Origin: Sphingomonas sp. SORGH_AS_0950
GTDB lineage: Bacteria; Pseudomonadota; Alphaproteobacteria; Sphingomonadales; Sphingomonadaceae
Direction of reading: 5' to 3'
Length of the DNA: 64,000 nt
NCBI RefSeq assembly: GCF_030818415.1
Contig: NZ_JAUTAE010000001.1
Location: 3,374,001 to 3,438,000 of the forward strand
The translations under genes were made by a program, and so were the position numbers. Below are positions 12,112-21,312 of this stretch, in pieces. The notes under the pieces were generated by a model, which was not told where the DNA came from, ran no database searches, and saw only the letters and a program-made list of their open reading frames with translations. How positions within the stretch are numbered: the stretch's first letter is position 1; each line of letters starts with the position of its first letter.

Positions 12112-14154
12112 TTACAACCGCGTCCGAACCCCGATCCATAAGGTGCGCGGCGTCGCCCGTTCGATCAGCCCCGCGCCGCTATACGCCGCCTCGACCCGCG
12201 CATCGGCCAGGTTTTCCGCCCGCGCCTCGATCAGCCAGCCGCGCGTGACCGGCACCGCCGCATAGGCGTCCAGCGTCGTCGCGGGGGCCAGCGACCGGAC
12301 ATTCTGGTCGTCCTCGAACTGGCGCCCGACATGCCGCACCGTCCCGCTGAGCGCCGCACCGCGATGCGCGACCGCCAGCGTCGCCGAGAGCTGGTCGCGC
12401 GGAGTCTGGGCCGGACGCAAGCCATCCAGCGGCGCGGCAAGCCCCGATGCCTCGACCCTGGCATCGACATGCGACCAGGAGGCGCGGGCGCTGACCGGCC
12501 CCGAGGACGCACTCGCCTCCAGCTCGAACCCTTGCGACCGGATCGCGTCCAGATTCTGCCGCATCCGGTACACCCCGTTCGCCGCGACGAAGCCGACGCC
12601 GGGGAAGGTCCCCGGCCCGCGCCCCATCGTCACATTGGCGATCGCATCGGTCAGCCGGTTGAGGAAATAGGTGCCCGACAGGCGTACGCCCGTAAGCGGC
12701 GTCAGGTCGAATCCGCCCTCGATACCCTCGACATGCTCGGGGTTCAGCGCGGCATTGGCGGCGGTGGCGTCGGCGCCCGCCCGGAACGGCCGGTAGAGTT
12801 CGTTGAGCGTCGGCAGACGCCAGCCGCGATAGGCCGCCGCGCGCAACGTCACGGGCTCGACCGGCCGCAGCGCCATGCCCAGCCGCCCGGTGAACTCCTG
12901 CCCCGAACGGTCGGGAAAATTGCTGTCGGTCAGCACCGCGCCGGTCGCCAGCGCATTCTCGTCCAGCCGCCCGTTGCGGATGCGCCAATCGTCCACCCGC
13001 GCGGCGGCGGTGAGGGTCAGCGCCCCCGCCTCGACGCTGCCATCGGCGAACAGCCCCATGGTCCGCGTCGCCCCGCCCGCCTCGCGCCGCCGGGTGGGGA
13101 GGCCCGCGACATAGGTGTAAAGCTCCTGCGTCCGTCCGCTCGTATCGCGAATGTCGCCGCCCAGCCGCAATTTTACGGCCTCGCCCAGCGGCGGGGAAAC
13201 CTCCACCCGAGCGCCGAGCCCGGTGGCGGGGACATTATACTGGTCCAGCGTCAGCGTCGCTGCGGTCCGCGCGGCGTTCACGCTGGCATAGCGCGAGGCG
13301 AATTGCCGCGTCTGGACATAGCCGAGCGCCGACCAGCCCCAGGTGCCGCGTCCGACCAGCCGGACGCTGGCATCCGCCCCGTCCGATCGATTGTCGGTAA
13401 AGTCGGTGCCCCGATCGCGCGCATCGTGAAACGCCGCCAGCGTCATCTGCAACTCGGTCGAGGGCGCGATCCCGACGACGCCGCGCGCCGCCCCCGAATA
13501 TTGCTCATATGGGGCGGGGCGGTCGACCGGCCCCCGCTGCCCCTCGACGATGGGGGTGAAGCCGTCGCCGCGCGCATAGGCCCCCGATAATGTCAGGAAC
13601 CCATCGCCCCGCACCAGCGACGCCGCCCCTTGCGCATCGACCGAATCCCGGCTGCCATAGGACAGCGCCAAGTCGAGTGGGTACAGCTGGTCGGGGGTGG
13701 CGCTGTCCATCTCGATCGTGCCCGCCAGCGCGCCGGGGCCCCAATATCCCGACCCGCCGCCGCGCGTGACCCGGATTCGCCCCAGCCGCCCGGTGGCATA
13801 GGCCGGAAACACCACCCAGCCACCGAACGGATCGGCCTGCGGCACGCCGTCGAGGAGGAGGAGCGCCCGGCTGGAGGCATTGCCGCCCAGTCCGCGCAGC
13901 GTGATGCCCTGCGACGTCGGATGCGCCGAGCGGCTGTCCGAGCGGCGGAACTGCTGGAGCCCCGCGATATCCGCCAACACATTCTCCAGCCGCTGCGACG
14001 CGTTCTGCGTGATCCGGTCGCGGTCGATCGTCACCACATCCAGCGCGCGGTCGCCCGGCTGGTCGGTCAGGCCCCGGCCGGTGACGATGATGTCGGGTTC
14101 GGTGGTTTGCGCGGGGAGGGGGGCGAGCGCGAGGGCGAGCAGAAGAACGGGCAT
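12112..14154 (-). CDS. TonB-dependent outer membrane receptor
   Basis: A 680-residue outer membrane receptor for TonB-driven uptake. A short cleavable signal peptide (PVLLLALALAPLPAQ) precedes a TonB-box-like PDIIVTGRG. The plug domain (about 30-150) shows RLENVLADIAGLQQFRR, GITLRGLGGNASSRALLLLDG and a VTRGGGSGYWGPGALAGTI segment. The rest is beta-barrel, with EFTGRLGMALRP and GWRLPTLNELYRPFRAG near the middle, as in BtuB and siderophore receptors. The chain ends in LWIGVRTRL rather than the common terminal Phe. The substrate is not determinable; heme, cobalamin or metal-chelate uptake are options. No riboswitch was recognised upstream. Confidence 0.9.
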   Translation of the reverse strand: MPVLLLALALAPLPAQTTEPDIIVTGRGLTDQPGDRALDVVTIDRDRITQNASQRLENVLADIAGLQQFRRSDSRSAHPTSQGITLRGLGGNASSRALLLLDGVPQADPFGGWVVFPAYATGRLGRIRVTRGGGSGYWGPGALAGTIEMDSATPDQLYPLDLALSYGSRDSVDAQGAASLVRGDGFLTLSGAYARGDGFTPIVEGQRGPVDRPAPYEQYSGAARGVVGIAPSTELQMTLAAFHDARDRGTDFTDNRSDGADASVRLVGRGTWGWSALGYVQTRQFASRYASVNAARTAATLTLDQYNVPATGLGARVEVSPPLGEAVKLRLGGDIRDTSGRTQELYTYVAGLPTRRREAGGATRTMGLFADGSVEAGALTLTAAARVDDWRIRNGRLDENALATGAVLTDSNFPDRSGQEFTGRLGMALRPVEPVTLRAAAYRGWRLPTLNELYRPFRAGADATAANAALNPEHVEGIEGGFDLTPLTGVRLSGTYFLNRLTDAIANVTMGRGPGTFPGVGFVAANGVYRMRQNLDAIRSQGFELEASASSGPVSARASWSHVDARVEASGLAAPLDGLRPAQTPRDQLSATLAVAHRGAALSGTVRHVGRQFEDDQNVRSLAPATTLDAYAAVPVTRGWLIEARAENLADARVEAAYSGAGLIERATPRTLWIGVRTRL

Positions 14155-14250
14155 GGTGAAGTGAGGGTCCCCTTTGCGCCTCCGATAGGAGTGCCGCAGT
14201 ACAAATACGAATCAGGACGGTAACAGGTCCCGACTTCCATGAGTCTCACG

Positions 14251-14353
14251 CCCCTCCCGCAGGCGGGAGGGGATGGGGGAGGGCAAGCCACGGGCGACGC
14301 ACTCTGCGAGACATCATGCCCTCCCCAAACCCCTCCCGCCTGCGGGAGGGGCT
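14251..14353. repeat. Family B hairpin element between receptor and ccmC
   Basis: Arms CCCCTCCCGCAGGCGGGAGG (from 14251) and the complementary CCCCTCCCGCCTGCGGGAGG (to about 14351) enclose GCCACGGGCGAC and related interior bases. It lies within the 268-bp gap upstream of both divergent genes; beyond it I see nothing that I can call a promoter with confidence. Confidence 0.85.
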
Positions 14354-14422
14354 TAAGAAGGAAGTAGCCTTGCCGGAAACACGGATGACGCGCCGGAAAA
14401 ACCCGCTTACAGTCCTGTCATC

Positions 14423-15148
14423 GTGGCCACCCTGCACACCCTTGCGAACCCCGCGCGCTTCCTGAAGATCGCCCGTCCGCTCACCGGGATTTTCCTGGGG
14501 CTGGGCGTCGTGCTGATCGCGATCGCGGTCTGGGCGGGACTGACCCAGACGCCGCCCGATTATCTTCAGGGCGAGACGGTGCGCATCCTCTATATCCATG
14601 TCCCCGCCGCCTGGCTGGGCATGGGTGGGTGGAGCGGGATCGCGGTGGCCAGCCTGTCGCTCTTGGTCTGGCGGCATCCGCTGGCGCAGGTCGCCGCGCG
14701 CGCCATCGCCTGGCCGGGGGCGGTGTTTGCCGCCTTGTGTCTGGCGACCGGCTCGATCTGGGGGCGGCCGACCTGGGGGACGTGGTGGCAATGGGACGGG
14801 CGGCTGACCTCGATGCTGCTGCTGCTGTTCGTCTATCTGGGCTATATCGCATTGGCGCGGGCCGATGCCGATCGCGGCGGGGACGGGCGGATTCCGGCGC
14901 TTTACGGGCTGGCGGGCACCGCGCTGCTGCCGGTGATCCGCTATTCGGTGGTGTGGTGGAACACGCTGCACCAGGGCCAGTCGATCGGGCTGACGGGGTC
15001 CAGCATCGACGGGTCATTGCTCTGGCCGCTGCCCATCGCGTTGGGCGGCTTCACCTTCCTGTTCGCCGCGATCGTGCTGATGCGGATGCGGACCCTGCTC
15101 GCCCGGGCCAAGGCCGAGGCGCGGATGCGGCGGATGGCGCGCGCATGA
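14423..15148 (+). CDS. ccmC: Heme exporter/heme lyase component CcmC
   Basis: An inner-membrane protein that presents heme to CcmE in system I cytochrome c maturation. It has 241 residues with six predicted membrane segments. The tryptophan-rich heme-handling motif reads GRPTWGTWWQWDGRLTS, and conserved periplasmic histidines lie in LYIHVPAAW and VVWWNTLHQGQS. The GTG start at 14423 gives the family-typical N-terminus. It begins an operon in which each following gene overlaps the previous one. The usual upstream genes ccmA and ccmB are absent; a hairpin repeat and a divergent receptor gene are there instead. Confidence 0.95.
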   Translation: MATLHTLANPARFLKIARPLTGIFLGLGVVLIAIAVWAGLTQTPPDYLQGETVRILYIHVPAAWLGMGGWSGIAVASLSLLVWRHPLAQVAARAIAWPGAVFAALCLATGSIWGRPTWGTWWQWDGRLTSMLLLLFVYLGYIALARADADRGGDGRIPALYGLAGTALLPVIRYSVVWWNTLHQGQSIGLTGSSIDGSLLWPLPIALGGFTFLFAAIVLMRMRTLLARAKAEARMRRMARA

Positions 15149-15249
15149 GCCAGTGGGCATTCGTCGCGGCGGCCTATGCGGTCATGCTGGGGGGCGCAGG
15201 CGCGCTGACGCTGGTCAGCTATCTGGCGATGAAGCGCGCCGAGAAATGA
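15145..15249 (+). CDS. ccmD: Heme exporter protein CcmD
   Basis: A 34-residue single-span membrane protein (WAFVAAAYAVMLGGAGALTL followed by a basic tail AMKRAEK). CcmD helps release holo-CcmE from CcmC. It overlaps ccmC (ATGA) and ccmE (ATGA). The size and placement are diagnostic despite weak sequence conservation. Confidence 0.88.
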   Translation: MSQWAFVAAAYAVMLGGAGALTLVSYLAMKRAEK

Positions 15250-15680
15250 CGCCCAAATCGCAACGTCTCACGCTGGCGCTGCTGGCGCTGGCCGCGATCG
15301 TCGCGGCGGTGCTGCTCGCCATGTCGGCGATGAAGGACCAGGCGGCGTTCTTCTACACCCCCTCCGACGCGCAGAGGCAGGGCCTGCCGCTGGGCAAGGC
15401 GGTGCGGCTGGGCGGGATGGTCGAGGCGGGGTCGGTCCGCCGTGCGCCCGACGGCGTGACGGTCCGCTTCGTCGTGACCGACGGCAAGGCGACGACGCCC
15501 GTGACCTTCGCCGGGATCACCCCCGACCTGTTCCGCGAGAAATCGGGCGTCGTGGCGGAGGGGCAGTTCCAGCCCGATGGCCGCTTCGTCGCGACCAATC
15601 TGCTCGCCAAGCATGACGAGAAATATATGCCCCCCGAAATGGCGGGCAAGCTGCACGAGAGCCGGAGCCTGAAGCCGTGA
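15246..15680 (+). CDS. ccmE: Periplasmic heme chaperone CcmE
   Basis: A 144-residue heme chaperone anchored by one N-terminal membrane segment (residues about 8-28) with an OB-fold periplasmic domain. The covalent heme-binding histidine is His123 in LLAKHDEKYMPPE. The adjacent Tyr127 of the H-x-x-x-Y arrangement is also present. The segment SDAQRQGLPLGKAVRLGGMV starts the OB fold. It is translationally coupled to ccmD upstream and ccmF downstream. Confidence 0.96.
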   Translation: MTPKSQRLTLALLALAAIVAAVLLAMSAMKDQAAFFYTPSDAQRQGLPLGKAVRLGGMVEAGSVRRAPDGVTVRFVVTDGKATTPVTFAGITPDLFREKSGVVAEGQFQPDGRFVATNLLAKHDEKYMPPEMAGKLHESRSLKP

Positions 15681-17611
15681 TCGCGGAAAGCGGCCTCGCC
15701 GCGCTCTGGCTCGCCGCGATGCTGGCGGGGTTGCAATTGCTGCTCGGCGTCCTTGCGCTGCGGCGCAAGGATGCGGCGGGCGAGCAGGCCATGGCGGCGA
15801 TCGGGCCGGTCGCGATCGTGCAGGGCGCGCTGGTCGCGATCGCCATGGCGTCGCTGATCGCGGTGTTCGTCGGCACCGACCTGTCGGTCAAGCTGGTCGC
15901 CGAGAACAGCCATTCGGCCAAGCCCTGGATCTACAAATTCGCCGGCGCCTGGGGCAATCACGAAGGCTCGATGCTGCTCTGGGTCACGATCCTGGGCGCG
16001 GGCGGTGCGCTGGTCGCGTGGAAGGAGCGTGCGCTCGACCGGGCGACCCATGTCGCGACGCTGGCCGCGCAGGGGGCGATCGCGCTGGGTTTTTATGCCT
16101 TCCTGCTGTTCGCCTCCAACCCGTTCGCGCGGCTGAACCCGGCGGCGGTCGAGGGGCAGGGGCTCAACCCGCTGTTGCAGGACCCCGGCCTCGCCTTTCA
16201 CCCGTCGACGCTTTACGCGGGCTATGTCGGGCTGTCGGTCGCCTTTTCCTTTGCGGTCGGCGCGCTGGTCACCGGGCAGGTCGGGCCGGTCTTTGCCCGC
16301 GCGATGCGGCCCTGGGTGCTGGGCGCCTGGGTGCTGCTGACCATTGGGATCACGGCGGGGTCCTATTGGGCCTATTACGAGTTGGGCTGGGGCGGCTGGT
16401 GGTTCTGGGACCCGGTCGAGAATGCCTCGCTGATGCCGTGGCTGGCGGCGACGGCGCTGCTTCACTCGGTCAATGTGCTGGCGGCACGTGACGGGCTTCG
16501 CGCCTGGACGGTAATGCTAGCCGTGGTCGCCTTTTCCATGTCGATGATCGGCACCTTCCTGGTCCGGTCGGGCATATTGACCAGCGTCCATGCCTTTGCC
16601 GTTGATCCCCGGCGCGGGGCGTTCATCCTGGGGTTGCTGGGGCTTTATATCGGCGGCGCGCTGGCGCTGTTCGGGGCGCGGATCGGGCAGGTGCGCGCGG
16701 GCCGCAGCTTCGCCTTTGTCAGCCGAGAGGGCGGGCTGGTCGTCAACAACCTGTTGCTGTCGGTGATCCTGGGCATCGTGCTGATCGGCACGCTCTATCC
16801 GCTGGTCGCGGCCGGGTTCGGCGTGCGGCTGTCGGTCGGGCCGCCCTTCTTCCAGGCCGCCGCCGGGCCGATCGCGCTGGCGCTGGTCGCCGTCATGGCG
16901 GTCGGGCCTGCCCTGCGCTGGCGGCGGGACCAGGCCGAGGCGGTGCTGATCCGCATGTTGTGGCCGCTGGTCGCGGCGGCGGGGACCTTTGCGCTGTTGC
17001 TGACGCTGGCGGGGCGCATGAGCATCCTGTCGCTGCTCGGCCTGTCCTTCGGCATCGGGCTGATCGTCGCCAGCGTCCTGCCGGTCACCCGGCGCAACTG
17101 GCGGCGCACGCCTTTGCCGATCTGGGGCATGGTCGTCGCGCATGTCGGCATGGGCGTGAGCATGGTCGGCATGGCCTGCGACAGCGCGTTCACCGCCGAG
17201 CGGCTGGTCGCGCTCTATCCGGGGCAGGCGACCATCGTCGGGCCGTGGCGGGTACAGCTGGACCGCATCTATCCCAATGTCGGGCCGAACTGGTCGGCGC
17301 TGGAGGCGCGGCTGACCGCGACGCGCGACGGCGACGGTGCCACGCTGCGCCCGCAACAGCGTTTCTTCACCGACCCGCCGACCACCACCAGCGAGAGCGC
17401 GATCGCGACCCGCTGGGACGGACAGCTCTATACCGTGCTGGGGCAGCAGGATGCGGCCACCGGCCGCTGGCAGCTGCGGCTGTGGTGGAAGCCGTTCGTG
17501 ACGCTGATCTGGCTGGGCGGCGTGCTGATCGCGCTGGGCGGCGCGCTGGCGCTTTTCGGGCGCTGGTTCAAGGGCTGGCAGCAGCGGCGGCGCGAGGCGC
17601 TCTGGGGATGA
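15677..17611 (+). CDS. ccmF: Cytochrome c heme lyase subunit CcmF
   Basis: A large polytopic membrane protein of 644 residues that attaches heme from CcmE to apocytochrome c. The WWD motif is GWGGWWFWDPVENASLMPW. Conserved histidines occur in WGNHEGSMLLW, LAFHPSTLYAGYVG and LLHSVNVLAARDG. The GTG start at 15677 overlaps the ccmE stop. At least twelve hydrophobic segments and one C-terminal periplasmic loop (about 505-600) are apparent. The order ccmE-ccmF-ccmG-ccmH is the conserved system I arrangement. Confidence 0.96.
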   Translation: MIAESGLAALWLAAMLAGLQLLLGVLALRRKDAAGEQAMAAIGPVAIVQGALVAIAMASLIAVFVGTDLSVKLVAENSHSAKPWIYKFAGAWGNHEGSMLLWVTILGAGGALVAWKERALDRATHVATLAAQGAIALGFYAFLLFASNPFARLNPAAVEGQGLNPLLQDPGLAFHPSTLYAGYVGLSVAFSFAVGALVTGQVGPVFARAMRPWVLGAWVLLTIGITAGSYWAYYELGWGGWWFWDPVENASLMPWLAATALLHSVNVLAARDGLRAWTVMLAVVAFSMSMIGTFLVRSGILTSVHAFAVDPRRGAFILGLLGLYIGGALALFGARIGQVRAGRSFAFVSREGGLVVNNLLLSVILGIVLIGTLYPLVAAGFGVRLSVGPPFFQAAAGPIALALVAVMAVGPALRWRRDQAEAVLIRMLWPLVAAAGTFALLLTLAGRMSILSLLGLSFGIGLIVASVLPVTRRNWRRTPLPIWGMVVAHVGMGVSMVGMACDSAFTAERLVALYPGQATIVGPWRVQLDRIYPNVGPNWSALEARLTATRDGDGATLRPQQRFFTDPPTTTSESAIATRWDGQLYTVLGQQDAATGRWQLRLWWKPFVTLIWLGGVLIALGGALALFGRWFKGWQQRRREALWG

Positions 17612-18135
17612 AGCGCTGGCTGATCTGGGTGCCGCTGGCGGGTTTTGCGATCCTGTTCGTCGTGGTGGCGAGCGGGCTGATGCGGCCGTCCGACACCACC
17701 GTCCGCTCGACCCTGGTCGACAAGCCGCTGCCGGACTTTCGTCTCGACCCGATGGTGCCGGGCAAGCCGGGGGTGGCGAGCGCCGATTTCGGCAAGGGGC
17801 AGCCGCGCCTGCTCAATGTCTTTGCCAGCTGGTGCATCCCCTGCATCGCCGAGGCGCCGCAGCTGATGGCGCTGAAGGCCAAGGGCGTGCCGATCGACGC
17901 GATCGCGATCCATGACAAGGGCCCGGCCATTGCCGACTTCCTGCGGCGCAACGGCGATCCCTATGCCGCGATCGGCGACGATGCGCATAGCCGGGTGCAG
18001 ATGTCGCTCGGCTCGTCGGGCGTGCCGGAGACGTTCCTGATCGACGCGCGGGGCCGGATCGTGCGCCAATATATCGGGGATATCCGCGCCGATCAGGTCG
18101 ACCGGATCGTCCGCGACGTGGCGGCGGCGCGATGA
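17608..18135 (+). CDS. ccmG: Thioredoxin-like CcmG/DsbE, cytochrome c biogenesis
   Basis: A 175-residue periplasmic thiol reductant tethered by an N-terminal membrane helix (residues 4-23). It reduces the apocytochrome or CcmH CXXC disulfide. The active site is FASWCIPCIAEAPQL with Cys76 and Cys79. The cis-proline loop GSSGVPETFLID and the acidic DLRLDP-like N-terminal region fit DsbE. It overlaps ccmF and ccmH by four bases each. Electrons would come from a DsbD/CcdA-type protein such as the one at 41.3-43.3 kb. Confidence 0.95.
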   Translation: MKRWLIWVPLAGFAILFVVVASGLMRPSDTTVRSTLVDKPLPDFRLDPMVPGKPGVASADFGKGQPRLLNVFASWCIPCIAEAPQLMALKAKGVPIDAIAIHDKGPAIADFLRRNGDPYAAIGDDAHSRVQMSLGSSGVPETFLIDARGRIVRQYIGDIRADQVDRIVRDVAAAR

Positions 18136-18506
18136 GCCTGTTCCTCGCCTTGGCGCTGAGCGGCGCGGCCGTGGTCGATTACGGCAACACCCAGCTGGCC
18201 GATCCCCACGCCGAAGCGCAGGCGCGCGCGCTGATGGGCGAGCTGCGCTGCGTCGTGTGCCAGGGCCAGTCGATCGCCGACAGCGATGCCGATATGGCCG
18301 CCGATATGCGCGCGCTGGTCCGCCAGCGTATCGCGAAGGGCGAAAGCCCGGCGGCGATCCGCCGGTGGCTGATCGAGCGGTATGGCGATTATGTCAGCTA
18401 CGACCCGCCGCTGTCCGGGGCGACCGCGCTCCTGTGGGCGACGCCCCTGCTGTTGCTGGTCGCCGGGGCGTGGATCGCGCGCGGCAGCTTTCGGAGGCGG
18501 CGCTGA
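18132..18506 (+). CDS. ccmH: Cytochrome c maturation protein CcmH (CycL)
   Basis: A 124-residue thiol protein with an N-terminal signal/anchor, the redox motif LRCVVCQGQSI (Cys40 and Cys43) and a C-terminal membrane helix (ALLWATPLLLLVAGAWIA). It keeps the haem-binding cysteines of apocytochromes reduced with CcmG. The length shows the short form, without the fused TPR domain seen in E. coli CcmH; that part is encoded by the next gene. Confidence 0.95.
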   Translation: MSLFLALALSGAAVVDYGNTQLADPHAEAQARALMGELRCVVCQGQSIADSDADMAADMRALVRQRIAKGESPAAIRRWLIERYGDYVSYDPPLSGATALLWATPLLLLVAGAWIARGSFRRRR

Positions 18507-19132
18507 TGGGCTGGCTGGCGCTTCTGGTGCTGATGGGCGGCGCGCTGGTGCTGGCGTGGCGGCTGGGCCTGCCCCGGCCGCTCTGGACGATGCTGGGCGC
18601 GGCGCTGGCGCTGGGCGGGGTGGGCTATGCCTGGCAGGGGCGGCCGATGCTGGCGGCGAGCGCACCCGCGCCTCGGCCCGACCCGCTGCTCGACAATGAT
18701 GCGCTGGTCGAGCTGCGCGGCCAGCTGATGGGGCGTTATGGCGGCGAGGCGGCGATGTTCACCGCCGCCGACGCGCTGGCACGCTCGGGCGACAAGCGGA
18801 CCGCGGTGCGGATCATGCTCGCCGCGGTGGGGGGCAATCCGCGCAGCGTCCCCTATTGGACCGAGCTGGGCAATGTCCTGTTCGCGCATGACGGCTATCA
18901 GATGTCGCCCGCCGCACGCTTCGCCTTCCGCCGCGCGCGCTCGCTGGGGCCGAACGACCCGGCGCCCTTCTTCTTCGAGGGGCTGGCCTGGATGCGGGCG
19001 GGGGACTTTGCCAAGGCGCGTGTCCGCTGGCGACGCGCCCTGGCGCTGACCCCCGCCGATGCACCTTATCGCGACGCCATCGCGCAGCGGGTCATGCTGC
19101 TCGACCAGGCGATGGCGATGATGGGGCAATAG
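18506..19132 (+). CDS. ccmI: TPR protein, CcmI/CycH-like cytochrome c biogenesis factor
   Basis: A 208-residue protein with an N-terminal membrane segment (WLALLVLMGGALVLAWRL), a second hydrophobic stretch and a C-terminal TPR region (about residues 75-200, with VPYWTELGNVLFAHDGYQMS and PFFFEGLAWMRAGDFAKARV). CcmI proteins bind the C-terminus of apocytochrome c. This one is much shorter than the roughly 400-aa alphaproteobacterial CycH, so the symbol rests largely on its position. ATG at 18506 overlaps the ccmH stop (TGATG). It ends the operon. Confidence 0.8.
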   Translation: MGWLALLVLMGGALVLAWRLGLPRPLWTMLGAALALGGVGYAWQGRPMLAASAPAPRPDPLLDNDALVELRGQLMGRYGGEAAMFTAADALARSGDKRTAVRIMLAAVGGNPRSVPYWTELGNVLFAHDGYQMSPAARFAFRRARSLGPNDPAPFFFEGLAWMRAGDFAKARVRWRRALALTPADAPYRDAIAQRVMLLDQAMAMMGQ

Positions 19133-19135
19133 GGC

Positions 19136-19348
19136 TTATTTGCCCCGGCCGGTCTTGTCCTGCAGCGCGTCGATCCGCTTGGAGGCATCGGCCTTGCTCA
19201 GCGTGTCGTCGAACGCTTCGCCCGCCTCTTCGGACAAGGTCTTCAGATAACTGGCCTGCGCGCCGGTCATCGGTTCGTCGCCGGTGGTCCAGTCGTCGGG
19301 GTCCTTCTCGGCATTGGAGAAGGGTTCGGATTTGGGATTGTCGGTCAT
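19136..19348 (-). CDS. Small DUF3072 protein
   Basis: A 70-residue acidic, hydrophilic protein. The core DPDDWTTGDEPMTGAQASYL and TLSEEAGEAFDDTLSKADA match the DUF3072 pattern, a family of short proteins of unknown function common in alphaproteobacteria and actinobacteria. No signal peptide or membrane segment is present. It is convergent with the ccm operon, with three bases between stops. An AGGAT sequence precedes the ATG. Confidence 0.85.
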   Translation of the reverse strand: MTDNPKSEPFSNAEKDPDDWTTGDEPMTGAQASYLKTLSEEAGEAFDDTLSKADASKRIDALQDKTGRGK

Positions 19349-19454
19349 GGCGTGATCCTTTCGACGGGATCAACGGCGGCGTTCTGTTTGCGTTCCGCTT
19401 GGCTGCGTTCGTGCGAAGGGACTGGTCGACTTTGTGGCTGAGGGCGGAACGTGC

Positions 19455-19592
19455 GCTTCGACTTCGCTCAGCGTGAACGGAGCGGGGCGATAATTGCAAA
19501 ACGCCCGTTCAGCCTGAGCGAAGTCGAAGGCCACGGACCGACCTTGCGGCCAGGTCCGGGGCGTGCACTTCGACTTCGCTCCGTGCGAACGG
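19455..19592. repeat. Family A REP-like triple unit, locus 3
   Basis: Three units: reverse (variant) at 19455-19480, canonical forward at 19505-19532, and a degenerate reverse at 19566-19592. They fill the 246-bp gap between the DUF3072 gene and alanine dehydrogenase. This is the only family A locus in the window that is not in a convergent gap. Confidence 0.85.
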
Positions 19593-19594
19593 CT

Positions 19595-20701
19595 TTAGCC
19601 CGCCCAGGCCTCGAACGGCAGGTCCAGCGCCTCGGCGACCGCCGCGTGGCGGATCTTGCCGCCCGAGACGTTCAGGCCGTTCGCCAGATGCGCGTCGGCC
19701 TTCATCGCGGCCTCGGCACCCATGTTCGCCAGCTTGACCGCGAAGGGCAGGGTGGCGTTGTTCAGCGCGAAGGTCGAGGTGCGGGCGACCGCGCCGGGCA
19801 TGTTGGCGACGCAGTAATGGATCACGCCGTCGACCTCGAACACCGGGTCCTGATGGGTGGTGGCATGGCTGGTCTCGAAGCAGCCCCCCTGGTCGATCGC
19901 GATGTCGACCATCACCGATCCGCGCTTCATCGTCTTCAGCATGTCGCGGGTGACCAGCTTGGGCGCCGCCGCACCGGGGACCAGCACCGCGCCGATGACG
20001 AGGTGCGCATTCTTCACCGCCGCCGCGATCGCCGCCTTGGAGGCATAGGCGGTCTTGATCTGGCTGGAGAAGAACATGTCCAGCTCGGCCAGACGGTCGT
20101 TGTTGATGTCATAGATGGTGACGTCGGCACGGAGACCCACCGCCATCTGCGCCGCGTTCACGCCCGAGACGCCGCCGCCCAGGATCGCGACCTTGGCGGG
20201 TGCCACGCCGGGCACGCCGCCGAGCAGGATGCCGCGACCGCCCTGCTGCTTTTCCAGATAATGCGCGCCGACCTGCACCGCCATGCGGCCAGCGACCTCG
20301 GACATCGGCTTCAGGAGCGGCACGCCGCCGCGCGGGGAGGTGACCGTCTCATAGGCGATGCAGGTCGCGCCCGACTTCATCAGCCCCTCGGCCTGCGGCT
20401 TGTCGGCGGCGAGGTGGAGATAGGTGAACAGGACGTGGTGCGGGCGCAGCATCGCGACCTCGACCGCCTGCGGCTCCTTGACCTTCACGATCATCTCGGC
20501 CTGGTCGAACACCTCGGCCGCGGTGGCGACGATCCGCGCGCCCGCGTCGACATAGTCCTGGTCCTCGAAATCGATGCCGCTGCCGGCCTTGGTCTCGACG
20601 ATGACCTCGTGACCGGCCGCGACCAGCTCGGCGACCGAGGGCGGGGTCAGGCCGACGCGATATTCGTGGTTCTTGATTTCCTTGGGGACACCGACGCGCA
20701 T
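19595..20701 (-). CDS. ald: Alanine dehydrogenase
   Basis: NAD-dependent interconversion of L-alanine and pyruvate plus ammonia. It has 368 residues, the normal size. The N-terminal [20 protein letters not shown] contains the conserved Arg15. The substrate lysine is in MIVKVKEPQ and the catalytic histidine in YLHLAADK. The Rossmann segment is [20 protein letters not shown], and [14 protein letters not shown] follows. An AGGAG precedes the ATG. A divergent Lrp/AsnC gene is 129 bp away and is the likely regulator. Both would then respond to amino acid supply. Confidence 0.96.
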   Translation of the reverse strand: MRVGVPKEIKNHEYRVGLTPPSVAELVAAGHEVIVETKAGSGIDFEDQDYVDAGARIVATAAEVFDQAEMIVKVKEPQAVEVAMLRPHHVLFTYLHLAADKPQAEGLMKSGATCIAYETVTSPRGGVPLLKPMSEVAGRMAVQVGAHYLEKQQGGRGILLGGVPGVAPAKVAILGGGVSGVNAAQMAVGLRADVTIYDINNDRLAELDMFFSSQIKTAYASKAAIAAAVKNAHLVIGAVLVPGAAAPKLVTRDMLKTMKRGSVMVDIAIDQGGCFETSHATTHQDPVFEVDGVIHYCVANMPGAVARTSTFALNNATLPFAVKLANMGAEAAMKADAHLANGLNVSGGKIRHAAVAEALDLPFEAWAG

Positions 20702-20830
20702 GACGAACTCTCCTGAAAAGGCGTTGTCCCGATAATAGCGCCGATCAGGCGGGAGAGGTGTGCAAAGCCGTCCCGGAGGATCGTATAAAATGGGATTTCC
20801 TTGCGCGCGGGGCGGGTGTAGCGGGATGGA

Positions 20831-21274
20831 ATGTCCGACGCGATCGACCGCCGCATCCTGGCCCAGCTGGCCCGCGATTCCGACCTCACCAGCGCCGCGC
20901 TGGGGGAGAAGGTCGGGCTGTCCGCCAGCGCGGCGCATCGCCGGGTGGCGCAGCTGCGGGAAAGCGGGGTGATCTGCGGCTATCGCGCGATCCTGAGCCA
21001 TGAGGCGCGGGGGCGGCCCTCCACGGTGATGGTCAATGTCACGCTCAAGGACCAGCGCCAGGATACCATGGCCGCGTTCGAGCGCGAGATCCTGCGCTGT
21101 CCCGAGATCGTGGAGTGTTTCCTGATGAGCGGCGAGGCGGATTACATGATCCAGGTCGAGGTCCGCCGCGACGACAGCTATGAGCGTATTCACCGCGAGA
21201 CGCTGGCGCGATTGCCGGGGGTGACGCGGCTGGCCTCGCACTTCGTGATCCGCGAGGTGGTGCGGCGGTCCTAG
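20831..21274 (+). CDS. Lrp/AsnC family transcriptional regulator
   Basis: A 147-residue Lrp/AsnC protein. The N-terminal winged helix-turn-helix spans residues 3-55 (IDRRILAQLARDSDLTSAAL, LSASAAHRRVAQLRESGVI). A RAM effector-binding domain follows (MVNVTLKDQ, CFLMSGEADYMIQVEVRR). Its position divergent from ald is the standard arrangement for an alanine-responsive activator of alanine dehydrogenase (AldR-type), so alanine control is the leading inference. The 20702-20830 interval between them should hold both promoters and its binding sites; I did not find a clear repeated operator there. Confidence 0.92.
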   Translation: MSDAIDRRILAQLARDSDLTSAALGEKVGLSASAAHRRVAQLRESGVICGYRAILSHEARGRPSTVMVNVTLKDQRQDTMAAFEREILRCPEIVECFLMSGEADYMIQVEVRRDDSYERIHRETLARLPGVTRLASHFVIREVVRRS

Positions 21275-21312
21275 GGGCGATCGACGTTCAGCGATGCCTT
21301 CCATTCCCTCGA

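Noticed and set aside
14155..14422. Cobalamin riboswitch or similar upstream of the TonB-dependent receptor
   Set aside because: No recognisable B12-box or other riboswitch core; the interval is mostly a family B hairpin.
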